A stretch of DNA of 7,421 nucleotides from Thermoplasmata archaeon (lineage in GTDB: Archaea; Thermoplasmatota; Penumbrarchaeia; Penumbrarchaeales; EX4484-36): NCBI GenBank assembly GCA_021160765.1, contig JAGHBW010000249.1, positions 1 to 7,421 on the forward strand, in the 5' to 3' direction. The notes under the pieces were generated by a model. The model worked only from the letters and a program-made list of their open reading frames with translations, ran no database searches and had not been told where the DNA came from. The position numbers were made by a program, and so were the translations under genes. Below, piece after piece: positions 6,186-7,421 of the stretch. Each line of letters begins with the position of its first letter. The first letter of the stretch is position 1.

Positions 6186-7331
6186 ATGAAACAGTCCCAT
6201 GCCGTTGCAGGCGTTTTGACACTCTCCTTCATTATTCTTGCCGCCGGCTTTTACTTCTATCAGCATGGTGGGGAGGTGGGCATACCTCACTTTACAGAGC
6301 CCTATCTTAATCCCCCTGCCAACAGAACACTTCCCACCCCTGAAGAGCCTCTTCCACAACCAATAACATCTCTCAGAATCCCTTATTCTTTTAAGGTCTC
6401 CTGGGCCCCACTCTGGGATGGATTTTATGTCTCCATGGGTGGTGTATATCTTCTTAAGGTGAACAACACCTCCGAGGATTCCCTGTATGTAAAGAGCATA
6501 ACCATGCGGGCAGGGGGTAAGGAGGGAAGTGTTGAAGTTATGCGGGAGGTGAGTGGCGAGGAGGTTGTGGGAATATTACACCTTCCCGGACCCCCTAAGG
6601 ATGGGGACTACACACTTCAGGTGGTACTGGACATATATGCCGGTAGGGAGGGAAAATGGCACCACTACCCTTCCGTGTCAACACAGTCCTCAACTGTCAA
6701 GGCATTGCCACTGCCGGAGGTGGCAAAATACCGTATTCACGCGGATAGGGAACTGTACGATTTGGTCAATGGCAAGATATGGGGGGAAATTGGAGAGATA
6801 AGAAATGAAACTGTAAGAATACTGGGAAATCTGACGGGGGAGTTTGGTCTGGATCAGATTATACATCTTTACAGATGGGTTGAGGAGAACATAGATTACA
6901 TTAGCGACCCCGGGGGCCTTGCCAACTACTGGGCGAGCCCTATGGAGACCCTGAGGTTGGGGGCGGGGGATTGTGAGGACGTAGCACTTCTTCTAGGTTC
7001 AATGATAACCTCCATTGGGGGGAATGTGAGGATAGCTGTGGCGGAAAGACATGCTTACCTTATGCTCTACGCGGGGTGGAACCCAGCGGGGCTAGCACTC
7101 AGCATTGGGGAGAGCTATCGCACCACATTACCGGTGGCCTTCTATCAGGATTCCTACGGATATTGGCTTGTTGTGGATCCATTATCTCACTCCTATCCCG
7201 GCTCACTTCCCATAGGCGTCTCCCCTTCCCTTGACGGGGGTCTCCATCTCTTCCCTGGGACGTTTCACGGGGGCTATGTTGAAGACGAAGAGGTTCTTTA
7301 TGCAGATATATTTCGGGGCGGGAATATATAA
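6186..7331 (+). CDS. Membrane-anchored transglutaminase-like (cysteine protease fold) protein
   Basis: This predicted 381-residue protein is tethered to the membrane and faces outward. Residues 8-26 form an N-terminal signal anchor, followed by a proline-rich spacer (about 32-60) and a beta-rich region (about 60-175) that may be Ig-like. The transglutaminase-like core (about 185-345) has HLYRWVEENIDYISD, then catalytic Cys263 in AGDCEDVALLLGSMI, His289 in ERHAYLMLY and Asp331 in YWLVVDPLS, so the Cys-His-Asp triad is complete. In archaea and bacteria this fold more often acts as a peptidase or amidase than as a protein cross-linker, so the reaction is open. The last 50 residues are Gly/Pro-rich without a clear domain. 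The ATG at 6186 gives a clean anchor; with TTTAAA about 26 nt upstream and no near ribosome binding site the mRNA is probably leaderless. It is divergent from the cysteine-cluster gene and may share control with it. Confidence 0.88.
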   Translation: MKQSHAVAGVLTLSFIILAAGFYFYQHGGEVGIPHFTEPYLNPPANRTLPTPEEPLPQPITSLRIPYSFKVSWAPLWDGFYVSMGGVYLLKVNNTSEDSLYVKSITMRAGGKEGSVEVMREVSGEEVVGILHLPGPPKDGDYTLQVVLDIYAGREGKWHHYPSVSTQSSTVKALPLPEVAKYRIHADRELYDLVNGKIWGEIGEIRNETVRILGNLTGEFGLDQIIHLYRWVEENIDYISDPGGLANYWASPMETLRLGAGDCEDVALLLGSMITSIGGNVRIAVAERHAYLMLYAGWNPAGLALSIGESYRTTLPVAFYQDSYGYWLVVDPLSHSYPGSLPIGVSPSLDGGLHLFPGTFHGGYVEDEEVLYADIFRGGNI

Positions 7332-7341
7332 CCCCCTCATC

Positions 7342-7350
7342 GTTTTTTCC
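7342..7350 (+). terminator. Candidate T-run terminator after the transglutaminase-like gene
   Basis: Six T residues (7343-7348) begin 12 nt after the TAA stop, flanked by pyrimidines, with no strong hairpin in front. This fits archaeal intrinsic termination at T-rich sites. It lies in the 90-nt stretch (7332-7421), whose only other signal is the TATA box at 7402. Confidence 0.4.
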
Positions 7351-7401
7351 ATCTGGCTAGTTAACGCAATTGTCCTCAAAGTGTTTCAAAAACCAGGAAT
7401 C

Positions 7402-7409
7402 TTTATATA
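7402..7409 (+). promoter_or_regulatory. Archaeal TATA box (TTTATATA) for a gene beyond the right edge
   Basis: TTTATATA is a near-ideal archaeal TATA box, preceded by a purine-containing BRE-like stretch (AGGAATC). Initiation would be expected about 25 nt downstream, roughly at base 7432, outside the window. Placed after the terminator candidate, it suggests a separate transcription unit on the plus strand. Confidence 0.5.
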
Positions 7410-7421
7410 GTAAAAGTTCTA

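Noticed and set aside
6186..7331. Bacterial lipoprotein-type anchor for the transglutaminase-like protein
   Set aside because: There is no lipobox cysteine after the hydrophobic segment; an uncleaved N-terminal signal anchor fits better.

Overview
The window looks like a piece of an archaeal chromosome, most likely from a (possibly thermophilic) euryarchaeal or Thermoplasmatota-like lineage. This is inference. The supporting signs are TATA-box promoters (TTTAAA and TTTATATA) rather than bacterial -35/-10 pairs, one gene that looks leaderless, Shine-Dalgarno sites of the GGAGG/AGGTG type, heavy use of AGG/AGA arginine and ATA isoleucine codons, purine-rich coding strands, and protein families common in archaea (PKD-repeat surface peptidase, MscS channel with extra domains, membrane-anchored transglutaminase-like protein). 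GC content looks close to 50 %. I cannot name the species.

Layout: (1) 43-3600 (+), a large secreted, membrane-anchored clostripain-like (C11) cysteine peptidase with Ig-like, GATase-like and four PKD-type domains and a C-terminal membrane helix. (2) 3617-5542 (+), 16 nt downstream and probably in the same operon, an MscS-family mechanosensitive channel fused at its C-terminus to a UspA-like domain. (3) 5539-6180 (-), a convergent gene whose stop codon interlocks with that of the channel gene; it encodes an eight-cysteine YkgJ-type metal- or Fe-S-binding protein. (4) 6186-7331 (+), divergent from gene 3 with only 5 nt between the start codons, a membrane-anchored extracellular transglutaminase-like protein with an intact Cys-His-Asp triad. 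The last 90 bases hold a T-run terminator candidate and a strong TATA box for a gene beyond the right edge.

Three of the four genes belong to the cell envelope: an external protease, an osmotic valve with a stress-type cytosolic domain, and an external transglutaminase/peptidase-fold protein. A shared role in surface maintenance or peptide scavenging is possible, but only gene order supports it. There are no RNA genes, CRISPR arrays, insertion sequences or attachment sites that I can see, and no non-coding stretch longer than 90 bases. The points most worth a second look are the composite peptidase, the MscS-Usp fusion with a degraded nucleotide-binding loop, and the compact divergent start region with its GGTGA-N6-TCACC inverted repeat.
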